Shown one piece after another: positions 7,947 through 17,165 of a stretch of 64,000 nt of DNA. The notes beneath the pieces are model-generated. The model ran no database searches, had not been told where the DNA came from, and was given only the letters and a program-made list of their open reading frames with translations. The stretch lies in assembly GCF_000382325.1 (NCBI RefSeq), contig NZ_KB908058.1:310001-374000 (forward strand), written 5' to 3'. The position numbers and the translations under genes were made by a program. Origin of the DNA: Woodsholea maritima DSM 17123. Its GTDB lineage: Bacteria > Pseudomonadota > Alphaproteobacteria > Caulobacterales > Maricaulaceae. Positions within the stretch are counted from its first letter, which is position 1. Each line of letters starts with the position of its first letter.

Positions 7947-8974
7947 GCGTTCACAGTGTAATTTATGGCCTAGAGGGCCTGCGCCTGACCAAGGATGAAA
8001 AAGCTTTCTTCCGTGACAGCGATCCGTGGGCGTTCAATCTGTTTGCGCGTAATGTTGATAGTCCCAAGCAAGTCATGGGGCTCAATGATGAGCTGCGCGA
8101 TTGTCTGGGTCGTGAGTGCTTTATCTTTATCGACCAGGAAGGTGGCCGGGTTCAACGCCTGCGCCCGCCCCATTGGCGTAAAGCCCCGCCCGCAAATGTC
8201 TTTACCGCGCTGTGGGATCGTGAACCGGAATTGGCCTTGCTGGCGGTGAAGCTCAATCACCAGCTGATTGGCGCAGAATTGCGCGGGCTTGGCATAGATG
8301 CCGATTTTGCTCCCGTGGTTGATCTTTCCATTCCGGGCGCGGATGATGTGATTGGCGATCGCGCTTACCATACTGAACCTGGGGCCATTGGCGCGATGGC
8401 CCGCGCGGCGCTGGAAGGGCTTAACGCCCAGGGCGTTGCCGGGGTGATCAAGCATATTCCCGGCCATGGCCGCGCTGATGCGGACAGCCACCATGCCCTG
8501 CCGATTGTACGCGAAGAGGCTGACCTCCTGATGGAGACAGATTTTGCCGCGTTTAAGGCCATTCATGATGCGCCGATGGCGATGACGGCCCATGTCGTTT
8601 ATGCCGCCTATGATGATGAGCATCCCGCGACTGTCTCCAGCGCGGTGATCGACACCGTCATTCGCGGCGCGATTGGCTTTGATGGCCTGTTGATGAGCGA
8701 TGATGTCTCGATGAAGGCGCTGGCTGGGACTTTGCAGCAGCGCGCTGAGCGTTCTTTGAGGGCGGGTTGTGATCTGGTCCTGCATTGTAATGGTCTGATG
8801 AGTGAGATGGTTGAGGTCGCCCATGGTCTGAAGGCTCTGGAGGGTAAAGCTTTAGCGCGTGCCAACGCTGCCGAAGCGACCCGAGGCCCGGCTAAAGCGC
8901 TGAATGTTGAGGCTAGTCTTGAGACCTTAGAGGGCTATTTCAAAGAGGCCGGGCTGGAGCTGGAAATCGCCTAA
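7943..8974 (+). CDS. nagZ: Beta-N-acetylhexosaminidase NagZ
   Basis: This cytoplasmic glycoside hydrolase family 3 enzyme removes N-acetylglucosamine from muropeptides in peptidoglycan recycling. The 343-residue product has the NagZ signatures: IDQEGGRVQRL near residue 65, KHIPGHGRADADSHH at about 169-183 (the mobile loop with the catalytic His), and LLMSDDVSMKAL at about 249 with the nucleophile Asp. A TTG at 7925 would extend it, but ATG 7943 overlaps the SPOR gene stop as ATGA and is preferred. scpA starts directly after its stop. In some bacteria NagZ products signal beta-lactamase induction. Confidence 0.93.
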   Translation: MSVHSVIYGLEGLRLTKDEKAFFRDSDPWAFNLFARNVDSPKQVMGLNDELRDCLGRECFIFIDQEGGRVQRLRPPHWRKAPPANVFTALWDREPELALLAVKLNHQLIGAELRGLGIDADFAPVVDLSIPGADDVIGDRAYHTEPGAIGAMARAALEGLNAQGVAGVIKHIPGHGRADADSHHALPIVREEADLLMETDFAAFKAIHDAPMAMTAHVVYAAYDDEHPATVSSAVIDTVIRGAIGFDGLLMSDDVSMKALAGTLQQRAERSLRAGCDLVLHCNGLMSEMVEVAHGLKALEGKALARANAAEATRGPAKALNVEASLETLEGYFKEAGLELEIA

Positions 8975-9766
8975 ATGGATGATGGCTTTGAAGAGGATGT
9001 GGAGTTTAAGGCGGCCGAGGAGGCCGATGAAACGCAGGCTCTGATCCTTGATATTGACGGCTGGGAAGGCCCCTTGCACTTGCTTCTGGCGCTAGCGCGC
9101 AAGAACAAAGTGGATTTGGCGAAAATCTCGATCCTGGAACTGGCCAATCAATATTTAGGCTTCATCCATGAAGCGCGCCAATCGCGCCTGGATGTGGCGG
9201 CGGATTATTTGGTCATGGCGGCATGGCTCGCCTATCTCAAATCGCGCCTGCTCTTGCCCAAGCCGCGCCCTTTGGATGATGAGCCGGAACCGGAAGAGCT
9301 GGCCCAGGCGCTGGCGTTCAGGCTATTGCGCCTGGAGGCGATGCGCACGGCGGCCAAAAGCCTGTATCGGGGCCAAGTGCTGGGCCGCGATGTCTTCACG
9401 GCAGGAAACCCTGAAGGGGTGCGTGCCATCACCACCCCGCAGTATGAAGTCGGTCTGTTTGATCTGATGAAAGCCTATGGCGAGGCGCGCGAGCGCGAGG
9501 TTTTTGCCACCTATAGCCCGCCCAAGCCCAAGGTTTATAGCCTGGAAGAGGCGCGCGAGCGCTTCAAAGGTCTGGTGGCGAAATTGGCGCAATGGCAAAG
9601 CTTTGATACGCTGCTGCCTGAGGATAGCGTGATGCCACCGGCGTCCGTGCGTGCCAGCTCGCTCTTGGCCGCGCTGGAATTGGCCAAGGAAGGCGCGCTT
9701 CACGTGCGCCAGGAACAGACCTATGGTCCGATCTGGATGAAATCAGGAGAGTGTGTCGATGCCTGA
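8975..9766 (+). CDS. scpA: Segregation and condensation protein A
   Basis: ScpA is the kleisin of the Smc-ScpAB condensin that compacts and segregates newly replicated chromosomes. The ATG immediately follows the nagZ stop. The 263-residue protein has the kleisin N-terminal helices (GWEGPLHLLLALARKNKVDLAKISI) at about residues 28-54 and the C-terminal winged-helix region that contacts Smc at about residues 180-255. The first 20 residues are very acidic. It overlaps scpB by 8 bases, so the two are translated together. Confidence 0.93.
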   Translation: MDDGFEEDVEFKAAEEADETQALILDIDGWEGPLHLLLALARKNKVDLAKISILELANQYLGFIHEARQSRLDVAADYLVMAAWLAYLKSRLLLPKPRPLDDEPEPEELAQALAFRLLRLEAMRTAAKSLYRGQVLGRDVFTAGNPEGVRAITTPQYEVGLFDLMKAYGEAREREVFATYSPPKPKVYSLEEARERFKGLVAKLAQWQSFDTLLPEDSVMPPASVRASSLLAALELAKEGALHVRQEQTYGPIWMKSGECVDA

Positions 9767-10514
9767 TGATGGTCATATCAAGCCCGCCGGGGATGCCAAT
9801 AGCTTTGCCGCGGCAATCCGCGCGGTGAAGGCAGGCGCAGCGCGGCCCCGAAACCTTGCACCGTTTAGCGGTGATGAAGTGGGCCTTCGCCAGATTGAAG
9901 CCCTGTTATTTGCGGCGGCGGAGCCTTTGGACTTGGCGACCTTGAAGGCGCGGGTCAAAGGCGATTTCGATATTCGCGCCTTGCTGGCGCGCCTACAGGC
10001 CGATTATGCGCCGCGCGGCATTCATCTGGTGGAAGTGGGTGAGGGCTGGCGCTTTCAGACCGCGCCCGACATGGCCGAGATTTTGGAAATCGTGCGCGAG
10101 GAGCCCAAAAAACTCTCCCAAGCGGCCAGCGAGACCCTCGCCATCATCGCCTATCACCAGCCGATTACGCGCGCCGAGATTGAAGAGATCCGCGGCGTGG
10201 CTGTCTCGAAGGGGACGCTTGATATCCTGTTTGAAATGGGATGGCTGCGCTATCGCGGGCGTAAACGTACCCCGGGCAAGCCCGTGACCTATGGCACGAC
10301 GGATCGGTTTTTAGAGTATTTTGGCCTGACATCGCTGAGTGACCTTCCTGGCGTTCATGATTTGCGCGCGGCGGGGCTGTTATCGGCGCGCATCCCGGCG
10401 GGCTTTTCCATGCCCGATCCCGGCGCGCCCCTTTTATCGGGCGATAATCTTGATCATGATATTGATCAGCCTGATTTCCATGTTGATTTCCTTGCCGAGG
10501 ATGAACCGAACTAG
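9759..10514 (+). CDS. scpB: Segregation and condensation protein B
   Basis: ScpB dimers bind ScpA in the Smc condensin. ATG 9759 has AGGAGA 8 bases upstream and is preferred over GTG 9753; the product has 251 residues. Two winged-helix domains are recognisable: LRQIEALLFAAAEPL at about residue 43 and LSQAASETLAIIAYHQPITRAEIEEIRG at about residue 118, followed by YGTTDRFLEYFGL. The last 40 residues are acidic and probably disordered. The gene is followed by a 700-base repeat-rich gap before tatA. Confidence 0.93.
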   Translation: MPDDGHIKPAGDANSFAAAIRAVKAGAARPRNLAPFSGDEVGLRQIEALLFAAAEPLDLATLKARVKGDFDIRALLARLQADYAPRGIHLVEVGEGWRFQTAPDMAEILEIVREEPKKLSQAASETLAIIAYHQPITRAEIEEIRGVAVSKGTLDILFEMGWLRYRGRKRTPGKPVTYGTTDRFLEYFGLTSLSDLPGVHDLRAAGLLSARIPAGFSMPDPGAPLLSGDNLDHDIDQPDFHVDFLAEDEPN

Positions 10515-10562
10515 GGCCTGGTAGGCTCGGGTTCTGCGCATCGTCATGACGACAATATAAAA

Positions 10563-11004
10563 TGTCATCCCCGACTTGATCGGGGATCTATCTGCGTTCA
10601 TGGCAAGCCCAATAGATCCCGGGTCTCACAAAAGTTCGCCCGGGATGACATTTTTTCTTTAAGTTTCCTCGCTTCGCTGCGGACGGACATTCGTCCTTGC
10701 GACCCTTCAGGTCGAACCTGTCATCGCCGACTTGATCTGGCATCCATGGCGTGAGCGTGCCGTATAATCTACGCGACCAGAACCTTGCTCTACCCGCACG
10801 GCATGGCCCCCAAATCAAGTTTGGGGTGACAGGTTTGTGCTTTATCCTCCCCTGCAAAGCGGGGGAGGTGGCCTGAAAGGCCGGAGGGGGCGTTTTTTTT
10901 GAGCTTTTTAGTGAGCACTGTCATCCCGGCCTTGAGCCGGGATCTATAAACCTAAATGGCAAATTCAAGAGATCCCGGATGTGCGCTGTCCGGATGTGCG
11001 CTGT
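10563..11004. repeat. Composite intergenic repeat, rearranged copy C
   Basis: The same modules as at 4502-5238 occur here in another order: module 4 (10563-10648), module 2 (about 10662-10715), module 1 (about 10719-10830), module 3 (about 10843-10893), then a decayed module 4 (about 10919-10980). The end carries a perfect 15-base tandem duplication, CCGGATGTGCGCTGT, at 10975-10989 and 10990-11004. The remaining part of the gap to tatA (11005-11217) shows nothing recognisable apart from the tatA SD. Confidence 0.85.
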
Positions 11005-11217
11005 GTTGTGCGCTATCGCCGATCGGCGAGTTGAGCGCTGACGCTTCTGCGGGATGGCGGGTCTTAAAAGATATCCTCGCACCGCAAAGCGCCCACCCTC
11101 ACCCTCAAAAAAATGCCCAACAATGACAACAGAAGCTGTGTGGGGGAGATTGGACTTTTTGCGATTTTCCGCTACTCACTGTGAGATGTCTTGCAAGTGA
11201 CGTGAAGGAGAGGGCCT

Positions 11218-11439
11218 ATGGCACCTCATTGGACTGGGTTACTCATCGTCGGTTTACTCTTATTGGTGCTCTTTGGCGGGCGCGGTAAGATCTCGTCTTT
11301 GATGGGCGATGTCGCCAATGGCATTACGGCCTTCCGCAAGGGCCTGAAAGATGACAATGAGGCGGAAGAGGCAAAGCCTCAATCCCCGACCAATTTGCCA
11401 AAAGATGAGATCCGCGAAAGCGAAAAAACCGGGGGCTAA
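11218..11439 (+). CDS. tatA: Sec-independent protein translocase TatA
   Basis: TatA oligomers form the conducting element for folded proteins with twin-arginine signals. The 73-residue protein has one N-terminal membrane helix (residues about 7-21), the FGG hinge, then an amphipathic helix ([18 protein letters not shown]) ending in the conserved FRKGLKDD, and a charged tail. An AAGGAGAGG SD precedes the ATG. It is the first gene of a tatABC operon whose spacing is 6 bases or overlap. Confidence 0.93.
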   Translation: MAPHWTGLLIVGLLLLVLFGGRGKISSLMGDVANGITAFRKGLKDDNEAEEAKPQSPTNLPKDEIRESEKTGG

Positions 11440-11445
11440 TCGGTT

Positions 11446-11940
11446 ATGAACCCGGGCGTTGGCGCACCGGAACTCCTGGTCATTTTAATCCTGGCGCTGG
11501 TCGTTGTGGGGCCGAAAGATCTGCCCTTGATGATGCGCAAGCTGGGACGCTATGTGGCCCAGGCCAAAGCCATGGCCCGTGAGTTTCAACGCAATTTCGA
11601 AGAGCTGGGCCGTGAGGCCGAGATGGAAGAATTACGCCGTGAGATTGAGGCCTTGAAAAAGGTCAATCCGGTGGGCGATGTCTCGCGTGAGATCAATTCG
11701 GCCGTGCGCGAAGCCAGCGATTTTCGCTCTAAGCCTGCCCCTCAAGACACTGCAGATAAGCCCCGCCCCACGACCGCTGCGCCGGTTCGTGATAATGTGG
11801 GGGATAAGCCGCATCCCCGTTTGCCCGCCAGCACTGGTGCGGATGACGCTATGCCTGATACGCGCGTATCACAGCCCGCTGAAGCTGGGATTGCGCCAGA
11901 GGCTGATCCTCAATCTTCTAAGACCTCGCAAGGACATTGA
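11446..11940 (+). CDS. tatB: Sec-independent protein translocase TatB
   Basis: TatB pairs with TatC to recognise twin-arginine signal peptides. The 164-residue protein has the typical N terminus with Glu-Leu at residues 9-10 (APELLVILILALVVVGPKDLP), an amphipathic helix, then a charged coiled region (EFQRNFEELGREAEMEELRREIEALK split by the helix kink) and a poorly conserved Pro/Ala-rich tail. It lies 6 bases after tatA. Confidence 0.92.
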   Translation: MNPGVGAPELLVILILALVVVGPKDLPLMMRKLGRYVAQAKAMAREFQRNFEELGREAEMEELRREIEALKKVNPVGDVSREINSAVREASDFRSKPAPQDTADKPRPTTAAPVRDNVGDKPHPRLPASTGADDAMPDTRVSQPAEAGIAPEADPQSSKTSQGH

Positions 11941-11942
11941 CG

Positions 11943-12764
11943 GTGAGTGCTGCCCCTAAAGCGGACGAGGTCGAGGCCAGCCGCGCGCCTTTAATGACCC
12001 ATTTGATGGAATTGCGCTCGCGCTTGGTCGTGGTCCTGTTGGCCTTGGCCGTGGGCTTTGGGATTTGCTTCTTCCTGGCCGAGCGGATCTATAATTTCCT
12101 TTTAGGGCCGTTTGAAATGGCTGCCCACCGCGTGCGCGGCGTGGATCAAGATGCGCTGGAATTACAGCTGATCTTTACCGCACCGTTGGAGTTTTTCTTC
12201 GTCAAGTTGAAGCTCGCGCTCTTTGGGGCGATCATTTTGGCCTTTCCTGTGATTGCCTATCAGGTCTGGGCCTTTGTCAGCCCCGGGCTTTATAAGAATG
12301 AGCGCCTGGCCTTTACACCTTTCCTCCTGGCGGCACCGGTGCTGTTCGTGGCGGGCATGGCCATGGTGTATTATTTCATCCTGCCTTTTGTGATGGGCTT
12401 TGCCTTGGGCCAGGAGCAATTGGGCGGGGATGGACGCGCGAGCATCCAATTGCTGACGCGGGTCTCTGAGTACCTCAATCTGGTAACGACTTTGATCCTG
12501 GCCTTTGGCATTTCTTTCCAATTGCCGGTCTTGTTGTCCCTATTGGGCAAGGCGGGGATTATTACCTCGCAGACTTTGATTCAGTTCTGGAAATTTGCTC
12601 TGGTGGGTATTGCCGCCTTTGCCGCCTTTGTTACCCCGCCCGATCCCATCTCGCAGATCTTTCTGGGTGCTGCGATGTTTGGGCTTTATGCGATCTCGAT
12701 CCTGGCGGTAAAATTGGTCGAGCCTAAGGATGAAGCGGACAAGGGCGCGGACTCCGCTTCCTGA
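11943..12764 (+). CDS. tatC: Sec-independent protein translocase TatC
   Basis: TatC is the six-helix receptor for twin-arginine signals. GTG 11943 is preferred because AAGGAC lies 8 bases upstream; a TTG at 11937 overlapping the tatB stop is the alternative. The 273-residue product shows the conserved HLMELRSRLVV N terminus, the FVSPGLYKNER loop, and late helices ending FVTPPDPISQIFLG. Six hydrophobic segments can be counted. serS follows after about 110 bases. Confidence 0.93.
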   Translation: MSAAPKADEVEASRAPLMTHLMELRSRLVVVLLALAVGFGICFFLAERIYNFLLGPFEMAAHRVRGVDQDALELQLIFTAPLEFFFVKLKLALFGAIILAFPVIAYQVWAFVSPGLYKNERLAFTPFLLAAPVLFVAGMAMVYYFILPFVMGFALGQEQLGGDGRASIQLLTRVSEYLNLVTTLILAFGISFQLPVLLSLLGKAGIITSQTLIQFWKFALVGIAAFAAFVTPPDPISQIFLGAAMFGLYAISILAVKLVEPKDEADKGADSAS

Positions 12765-12875
12765 TCCACCTCTGCCGTCTTTTTAGCGCACCACGCCACC
12801 TAGACGGATGAGACGCAACTGGCTATCACCGGCTTTCTAACCTTTTTTGTTCCACGCCGATCCGGGGATTATCCC

Positions 12876-14153
12876 ATGCATGATATTCGTTTTATTCGCG
12901 AAAATCCCGATGTCTTTGATGCGGCGATGGCCAGGCGCTCTCTGGAGCCACAGGCCGCGCGCTTAATTGATCTCGACAGTGATCGGCGTTCGGCAACATC
13001 GGCCCTGCAAGAGGTTGAGACCCAACGCAATGCGATGTCTAAGCAAATCGGAGCCGCCAAAGCCAAGGGCGATGAGGGCGAGTTTGAGCGTTTGCGCGCT
13101 GAGGTTGAGCGCTTAAAAGGTGAGATGGATCGCCTGAACGCTGAAGCCGAAAAAGCCGATGAGCTGCTTAATCAGCATCTCGCCGCCCTTCCCAATATGC
13201 CGTTTGATGATGTGCCTGAGGGCGCAGATGAAGCGGATAATGAAGAAGTGCGAGGCTGGGGTGAGCCGCGCGAATTTGACTTCGCGGTCAAAGATCATGT
13301 CGATCTGGGCGAGGGCCTGGGCGGGCTGGATTTTGAGCGCGCCGCGGCAATGTCAGGCTCACGCTTTGCGGTGCTGTCTGGGCCTTTGGCCCGGTTGGAG
13401 CGCGCCCTGGCGGCCTTCATGCTGGATATTCATACCACCGAGCATGGCTTTAAAGAATATTCGCCGCCTTATCTGGTGCGGGACGAGGCCATGTTCGGCA
13501 CCGGGCAATTGCCAAAATTTGCCGATGATTTATTCCGCACCACCGATGATCGCTGGTTGATCCCAACCGCTGAGGTCTCGCTAACCAATCTGGCGCGCGA
13601 CACCATCCATGGCGAAGACGCCTTGCCGATGCGCATGACGGCTTACACGCCGTGTTTCCGCGCCGAGGCAGGCTCAGCCGGGCGTGATACGCGCGGTCTT
13701 ATTCGCATGCACCAATTCCAGAAAGTGGAAATGGTGTGTGTGGTGAAGCCTGAAGAGTCAGAAGAGGAATTGGAGCGCATGACCCAGTGCGCGGAAGAAA
13801 TTCTGCGCCGGTTGGAGCTACCGTACCGCGTCATGCTGCTATGCTCAGGGGATATGGGCTTTTCAGCGCGCAAAACCTATGACCTTGAGGTCTGGTTGCC
13901 GAGCCAGGACACCTATCGCGAGATTTCCTCTTGCTCAAACTGTGGTGACTTCCAGGCGCGCCGCATGAATGCCCGTTTCCGCCGTGAAGGCGAAAAGCGT
14001 CCCGATTTCCTTCATACCCTCAACGGGTCTGGGGTTGCGGTCGGGCGCGCCTTGCTGGCGGTTCTGGAAAATCACCAGAACGCCGATGGCTCTGTGACCA
14101 TTCCTGCGGCCCTGCGTCCTTATATGGGCGGGCTCGAAGTTTTGAAGGCTTAA
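12876..14153 (+). CDS. serS: Serine--tRNA ligase
   Basis: SerRS charges tRNA-Ser and tRNA-Sec. The 425-residue length is usual. The N-terminal long antiparallel coiled coil that grips the tRNA variable arm is at about residues 30-105. Class II motif 2 is seen in [18 protein letters not shown] and HQFQKVEM, and motif 3 in [17 protein letters not shown]. The TAEVSLTNL serine-pocket segment is present. The 111-base leader has no recognisable regulatory element. surE starts 3 bases after the stop. Confidence 0.95.
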   Translation: MHDIRFIRENPDVFDAAMARRSLEPQAARLIDLDSDRRSATSALQEVETQRNAMSKQIGAAKAKGDEGEFERLRAEVERLKGEMDRLNAEAEKADELLNQHLAALPNMPFDDVPEGADEADNEEVRGWGEPREFDFAVKDHVDLGEGLGGLDFERAAAMSGSRFAVLSGPLARLERALAAFMLDIHTTEHGFKEYSPPYLVRDEAMFGTGQLPKFADDLFRTTDDRWLIPTAEVSLTNLARDTIHGEDALPMRMTAYTPCFRAEAGSAGRDTRGLIRMHQFQKVEMVCVVKPEESEEELERMTQCAEEILRRLELPYRVMLLCSGDMGFSARKTYDLEVWLPSQDTYREISSCSNCGDFQARRMNARFRREGEKRPDFLHTLNGSGVAVGRALLAVLENHQNADGSVTIPAALRPYMGGLEVLKA

Positions 14154-14156
14154 ATC

Positions 14157-14951
14157 ATGTTGGGCGACAATCCGCGCATCTTGTTGACGAATGACGATGG
14201 GATCCATGCTGAGGGGCTGAAAGTCCTTGAAGAGGTGGCCCGCGAATTTTCAGATGATGTCTGGATTGTCGCCCCGCATGAAGAGCAATCGGGGATGAGC
14301 CGCGCGCTCACCCTGCATACGCCGCTGCGCGTGCGTGAGTTTGGTCATCAGCGCTATTCGGTCAACGGTACGCCGACAGATTGCGTGCTGATGGCGGTGC
14401 AGGGCTTGATGGAGGATAAGGTGCCGGACCTGGTTCTCTCTGGCATCAATCACGGGCAAAACATGGCCGAAAGCGTCACTCTGTCGGGCACTGTCGCCGG
14501 GGCCGTTCAGGGCATGCAGCTGGGCATTCCTTCGGTTGCGTTTTCGCTGGCCTATGGCTTTAACCGCGATGCGAAACTGCGCTGGGATACGGCGCGCACC
14601 CTGGCACCGCGGGTCTTGCGTCACCTCCTGGAAACGCCGTGGTCGGAAAATGTCATCATGAATGTCAATTTCCCCGACCGTGATGTCGATGACGTCGCCG
14701 GGATTGAAGCCACCGTTCAGGGCCAGCGCGATGAGCATATTATTCATGCCGATAAGCGCGAGGATTTGCGCGGGGGAACCTATTACTGGCTGGGCTTTAA
14801 CGGCAAGCTTTCTAACCCGCCGGTAGGCACTGATCTGCGCGCAATTTACGAAGGACGGGTTTCGGTAACGCCTTTGCAACTTGATCTGACGCATTATGAC
14901 ACCCGTGATCGCCTCGCCGAGGCGCTCCATGGGGACATTTTGCGCGATTAA
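14157..14951 (+). CDS. surE: 5'-nucleotidase SurE
   Basis: SurE is a metal-dependent nucleoside monophosphate (and polyphosphate) phosphatase used in stationary phase. The 264-residue product has the metal site in [11 protein letters not shown] (Asp13, Asp14), the Ser of [11 protein letters not shown], and Asn of [13 protein letters not shown] with the SGTVAGA loop. The surE-pcm pair is conserved in many proteobacteria. It forms an operon with serS (3-base gap) and pcm (11-base gap). Confidence 0.94.
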   Translation: MLGDNPRILLTNDDGIHAEGLKVLEEVAREFSDDVWIVAPHEEQSGMSRALTLHTPLRVREFGHQRYSVNGTPTDCVLMAVQGLMEDKVPDLVLSGINHGQNMAESVTLSGTVAGAVQGMQLGIPSVAFSLAYGFNRDAKLRWDTARTLAPRVLRHLLETPWSENVIMNVNFPDRDVDDVAGIEATVQGQRDEHIIHADKREDLRGGTYYWLGFNGKLSNPPVGTDLRAIYEGRVSVTPLQLDLTHYDTRDRLAEALHGDILRD

Positions 14952-14962
14952 GCGGGGTTATC

Positions 14963-15607
14963 ATGTTTGGACACGATCCACGTGTCATTCAGCTGGTTAT
15001 GCAATTGCGCCGCGCCGGGGTCAGCGATAAGGCTGTGCTGGGCGCGATGGAGCGCACGCCGCGCGATGTCTTTGTCGAGGCAGGCTTTTTAGATCAGTCC
15101 TATGATGACCGCGCCCTGCCCATCAATTGCGGCCAAACGATTTCCCAGCCGCTGGTCGTGGCCCAGATGACCCAGGCTCTGGCGCTGAATGATCGCTGTA
15201 AAGTGCTGGAGATCGGCACTGGCTCTGGCTATCAGGCTGCGGTTTTGGCGCAATTGGCCCGCCGGGTCTACTCGGTGGAGCGTTATCGCACCCTCTCGGT
15301 GCAGGCGCAAAAGCGTTTTCATCAACTCAACTTACATAATATCACCACGCGAATTGGCGATGGCATGGCCGGCTGGCCTGAACAAGCGCCCTTTGATCGA
15401 ATTATCGCGACCTGCGCAGCGGCCGATCGCCCTTATGATTTGCTGGAGCAATTGCGCGAAGATGGCGGCATTGCCATCGCCCCGGTGCAAAACGGTCATA
15501 TCCAGACTTTGATGCGCTATGAACGCCAAGGCGATGAGATTTTCGAAGAGGTACTCTTCGATGTACGCTTTGTGCCGATGGTGGCCGGTATCGCCAAGGC
15601 GAGCTGA
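14963..15607 (+). CDS. pcm: Protein-L-isoaspartate O-methyltransferase
   Basis: Pcm repairs isoaspartyl residues using S-adenosylmethionine. The 214-residue product has the SAM-binding VLEIGTGSGYQAAVLA (about residues 80-95), the substrate-loop segment ISQPLVVAQMT, and the GDG of motif II. It is translated 11 bases after surE and completes the protein and nucleotide damage-response trio serS-surE-pcm in this operon. Confidence 0.93.
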   Translation: MFGHDPRVIQLVMQLRRAGVSDKAVLGAMERTPRDVFVEAGFLDQSYDDRALPINCGQTISQPLVVAQMTQALALNDRCKVLEIGTGSGYQAAVLAQLARRVYSVERYRTLSVQAQKRFHQLNLHNITTRIGDGMAGWPEQAPFDRIIATCAAADRPYDLLEQLREDGGIAIAPVQNGHIQTLMRYERQGDEIFEEVLFDVRFVPMVAGIAKAS

Positions 15608-15708
15608 GTCGCGCGCGTCTCTTCAGAAATTTTGAGTTTGGCTAACTCCCGGTTAACGCCCTGCATGCCATGTTTACCCTGATTTTCGTCCAGGGTGAGT
15701 GGGCAAAG

Positions 15709-16671
15709 GTGAGCACGCGCAACGTTATTCGGCTGGTTCTAGTCATAGGAACGCTGGCCCTTGCTGGATGTGCCTCGCAGCCGCGGGGTCCAGCGGGTGT
15801 GGATACGCGTGCCACATCGTCATCCTCCTCACGCACATCCTCTGAAAATTGTGGGCGCAGCTATACGGTGCGCCGGGGCGATAGCTTATCGACCATTGCT
15901 GCGCGCTGCGGTGTGGAATGGCGTGATCTGGCGCGTGAAAACAATATTCGTTCTCCGTATTCGCTCAATCCTGGCCAGACGCTCACCCTGCCAGGGCCTT
16001 CCACCTATACCGTGCGCCGGGGCGATAATCTTTACCGGATTGCGCTCAATCATGGGCTTTCCACCCAAGAGCTGGCGAGCCTCAACGGGATCTCGACCAG
16101 TTCGACGATTTATCCCGGTCAAGAATTGCGCGTGCGGGGTACGCCGCGTGCCCAGCGCACATCGCCGCCGCCGCGCCGTGTCGCGCAAACCCCACCCTCT
16201 TCGACCTATTCACCCCCGGTAACCCCGCCGCCCACAACTGGGCGCCCGCCCGCGCGGGTTGAGCCGCAAGATCCGCAATTGGGGGGAGGCGTGCCGCGCT
16301 TTACCTGGCCCGTTGAGGGCCAAGTCTTGGAAGGCTTTGGTCCCCAAAGCTCAGGCAAGAGCAATGACGGGATAAAAATAGCAGTTGAGCCCGGTGCCCC
16401 GGTACGGGTCGCTGCTGATGGCGCGGTGGTTTATGCGGGCAGCGAATTGCAAGGCTATGGCAATCTTGTGCTGGTGCGCCATTCAGGGGGCTATGTGACT
16501 GCCTATGCGCACAATTCGGTGTTGCGCGTTGGCGAAGGCGCACAAGTGCGCAGCGGCGATATTATCGCCCAGGCCGGGTCATCGGGCTCAGCCGATCGCC
16601 CGATGTTACACTTTGAAATCCGGCGCAATGTCACCCCGGTCAATCCTTTAGAGCTTTTACCGAACCGTTAA
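15709..16671 (+). CDS. nlpD: NlpD-like lipoprotein with two LysM and one LytM (M23) domain
   Basis: GTG 15709 gives an ideal lipoprotein signal ending LALAGC and a 320-residue product; ATG 15670 in frame would add 13 residues that spoil the signal. Two LysM repeats (YTVRRGDSLSTIAARCGVEW at about 46-90; YTVRRGDNLYRIALNHGLS at about 94-139) bind peptidoglycan. After a Pro-rich linker comes an M23 domain. The usual HxGxD metal motif reads NDGIKI, so the domain is probably not a peptidase but an amidase activator, as in NlpD. AYAHN and LHFEIR are retained. Role: septal wall splitting. Confidence 0.88.
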   Translation: MSTRNVIRLVLVIGTLALAGCASQPRGPAGVDTRATSSSSSRTSSENCGRSYTVRRGDSLSTIAARCGVEWRDLARENNIRSPYSLNPGQTLTLPGPSTYTVRRGDNLYRIALNHGLSTQELASLNGISTSSTIYPGQELRVRGTPRAQRTSPPPRRVAQTPPSSTYSPPVTPPPTTGRPPARVEPQDPQLGGGVPRFTWPVEGQVLEGFGPQSSGKSNDGIKIAVEPGAPVRVAADGAVVYAGSELQGYGNLVLVRHSGGYVTAYAHNSVLRVGEGAQVRSGDIIAQAGSSGSADRPMLHFEIRRNVTPVNPLELLPNR

Positions 16672-16776
16672 GCCTTGTTGCAATGGCTCGCGCTCCCGAT
16701 ATAGTCCGGGCGAACATTGTTTATAGGTCTTGATGCGCTTTATATGAGGCGATCAAGCGTGGAGGGAGAGGCGTTT

Positions 16777-17094
16777 ATGGAAGCTGCGCTGTTACAATTT
16801 GCACCGTTCATCGCGATCGGTTTGATTTTCTATTTCATGATTATTCGCCCACAGCAGCAGCAGCGCAAACGTCATCAAGAGATGGTTGATAATTTGCGCC
16901 GCGGCGATGAAGTTGTCACCAGTTCTGGCCTCATCGGTAAAATCGTACGCGTTCAGGATCAAGAGCTGAGCCTGGAGCTGGCCGAAGGTGTACGCGTTCG
17001 CGTTTTGAAGCAGACCGTTGCTGAAGTGCGCAATCGTACTGAACCGGCGAATGATACGTCTGATAAAACAGATAAAATTGTCGAAAAGAACTAA
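16777..17094 (+). CDS. yajC: Preprotein translocase subunit YajC
   Basis: YajC associates with SecDF in the inner membrane. ATG 16777 is chosen since GGAGGGAG lies upstream and it starts the conserved N-terminal helix; the longer frame from 16717 adds 20 unlikely residues. The 105-residue product has one membrane helix (FAPFIAIGLIFYFMIIRPQQ) and the conserved cytoplasmic segment GDEVVTSSGLIGKI. It starts the yajC-secD-secF cluster. Confidence 0.92.
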   Translation: MEAALLQFAPFIAIGLIFYFMIIRPQQQQRKRHQEMVDNLRRGDEVVTSSGLIGKIVRVQDQELSLELAEGVRVRVLKQTVAEVRNRTEPANDTSDKTDKIVEKN

Positions 17095-17096
17095 AT

Positions 17097-17127
17097 CCTT
17101 ATGGCGCTTTTTTAAAGCGCCATAAGG
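17097..17127 (+). promoter_or_regulatory. Perfect inverted repeat between yajC and secD
   Basis: CCTTATGGCGCTTT and its exact complement AAAGCGCCATAAGG (14 pairs) flank a TTT loop, starting 3 bases after the yajC stop and ending about 40 bases before secD. No T tract follows on the plus strand, so it is not a standard terminator. It may act as an mRNA processing or stability element, or as an attenuator inside the operon. Confidence 0.7.
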
Positions 17128-17165
17128 ATATGACTTGATCCTATTTCCGGTTTGAGGCCGAGCCT

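Noticed and set aside
10588-10857. An 89-codon minus-strand frame between scpB and tatA
   Set aside because: It runs through repeat modules 4, 2 and 1, has no SD, and its peptide is the translation of the palindromic arms.
12765-12875. Search for a T-box or attenuator in the serS leader
   Set aside because: No T-box core or specifier stem was found, and this regulation is not expected in alphaproteobacteria.
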